Assembly: GCA_001438005.1 (NCBI GenBank)
Contig: LIBO01000083.1
Span: 1 to 5,382, forward strand
Length of the DNA: 5,382 bases
Reading direction: 5' to 3'
From: Verrucomicrobia subdivision 6 bacterium BACL9 MAG-120507-bin52
GTDB lineage: Bacteria; Verrucomicrobiota; Verrucomicrobiia; Methylacidiphilales; Verrucolacustridaceae
Below, piece by piece: positions 5,127 to 5,382 of this stretch. Position numbers and translations under genes: made by a program. Below the pieces are notes generated by a model. It did not search any database and was not told the DNA's origin. It saw only the letters and a list, made by a program, of their open reading frames with translations. How positions within the stretch are numbered: the first letter of the stretch is position 1; every line of letters starts with the position of its first letter.

Positions 5127-5382
5127 CTTCGCTTCTCCTCCGGAAGGCTGCGCAAGAAATAATCCTCTAATCGCTCCCGGGGTGCCCCCTCCCGCACCAC
5201 CTCGGCCCCACGCTTTTCTAACCAACCCCGTAACTCCTTCCGATCCGCCTCCTTCAGCCCCTGCACACTCACCTCCCACTCCTTCTTCCTCGTTAATAGA
5301 TCCTCTAACCGCCCCTCTCGCAACTTTTGGCCTCGATGCAAGATAATCACCCGATCCGCCACATCTTCCACCTGCTCGAGCA
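5123..5382 (-). CDS. ABC transporter ATP-binding protein (C-terminal about 85 residues only)
   Basis: The gene runs off the right edge. The visible part begins L-E-Q-V-E-D-V-A-D-R-V-I-I-L-H-R-G, the segment that directly follows the H-loop histidine in ABC-2 ATPases of the CcmA type (the family pattern is H-x-L-E-x-V-E-x-x-x-D-R-V). K-L-R-E-G-R-L-E-D-L-L then leads into the usual C-terminal subdomain, which ends with an L-E-D-Y-F-L-R-S motif. Walker A, signature and Walker B motifs lie outside the window, so activity cannot be judged. Its TGA overlaps the start of the permease gene, and it is the promoter-proximal gene of those visible in the operon. Confidence 0.9.
   Translation of the reverse strand, partial: LEQVEDVADRVIILHRGQKLREGRLEDLLTRKKEWEVSVQGLKEADRKELRGWLEKRGAEVVREGAPRERLEDYFLRSLPEEKRR
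5135..5141 (-). promoter_or_regulatory. Ribosome binding site of the permease gene (decides its start)
   Basis: GGAGGAG on the - strand lies 8 nt before ATG 5126, inside the last codons of the ATPase gene. It is the strongest Shine-Dalgarno site in the window. It supports starting the permease at 5126 rather than at the upstream ATG 5279. Confidence 0.8.

Noticed and set aside
5127..5279. 51-residue N-terminal extension of the permease from ATG 5279
   Set aside because: It is Gly/Ala-rich, overlaps the ATPase gene in another frame and has no membrane character. ATG 5126 has a strong ribosome site and the ATGA overlap seen throughout this operon.

Overview
The window looks like chromosomal DNA from a GC-rich Gram-negative bacterium, most likely of the Planctomycetes-Verrucomicrobia-Chlamydiae group. 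This placement is an inference. It rests on the GspF/PilC tail, on two lineage-flavoured proteins (the TPR protein at 3514-4284 and the secreted protein at 884-1765), and on the homing-endonuclease-associated repeat protein at 1824-2693. No rRNA, tRNA, CRISPR array, insertion sequence or phage gene was seen.

Layout. On the + strand are the last 67 codons of a type II secretion / type IV pilus inner-membrane platform protein (GspF/PilC), then, after 4 nt, a DUF3431-family gene (207-887). This meets a - strand gene head-on: the two stop codons share the palindrome CTAG at 884-887. The - strand gene (884-1765) encodes a secreted Ig-like protein of unknown role. Upstream of it on the same strand lies a gene for a protein made almost entirely of four 62-65 residue repeats of the kind attached to homing endonucleases, but with no nuclease domain. 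An AT-rich gap of about 80 nt follows (2700-2779). The right half is one compact - strand operon, read from right to left: ABC transporter ATPase (3' end only), ABC-2 type permease, membrane-anchored TPR protein and metallophosphoesterase. Every junction in it is a 4-nt stop/start overlap (ATGA, TTGA, ATGA), so translation is probably coupled.

How the genes work together. The ATPase and permease should form an ABC-2 exporter or membrane-remodelling unit. The TPR protein is probably its membrane-attached partner, and the phosphoesterase is produced with them as a cytosolic enzyme of unknown substrate. The left half shows no comparable functional logic. The repeat protein is a candidate DNA-binding protein, and the secreted protein is a candidate envelope or periplasmic factor.

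The most notable signals are three. First, the four-repeat protein has no nuclease. Second, the GC skew and codon third-position bias change sign at the AT-rich gap although the genes on both sides point the same way. That could mark a replication-arm switch such as the terminus region, or a junction between segments of different history. Third, there is the fully overlapping four-gene ABC/TPR/phosphoesterase operon. No clearly new defence or mobile system is visible.
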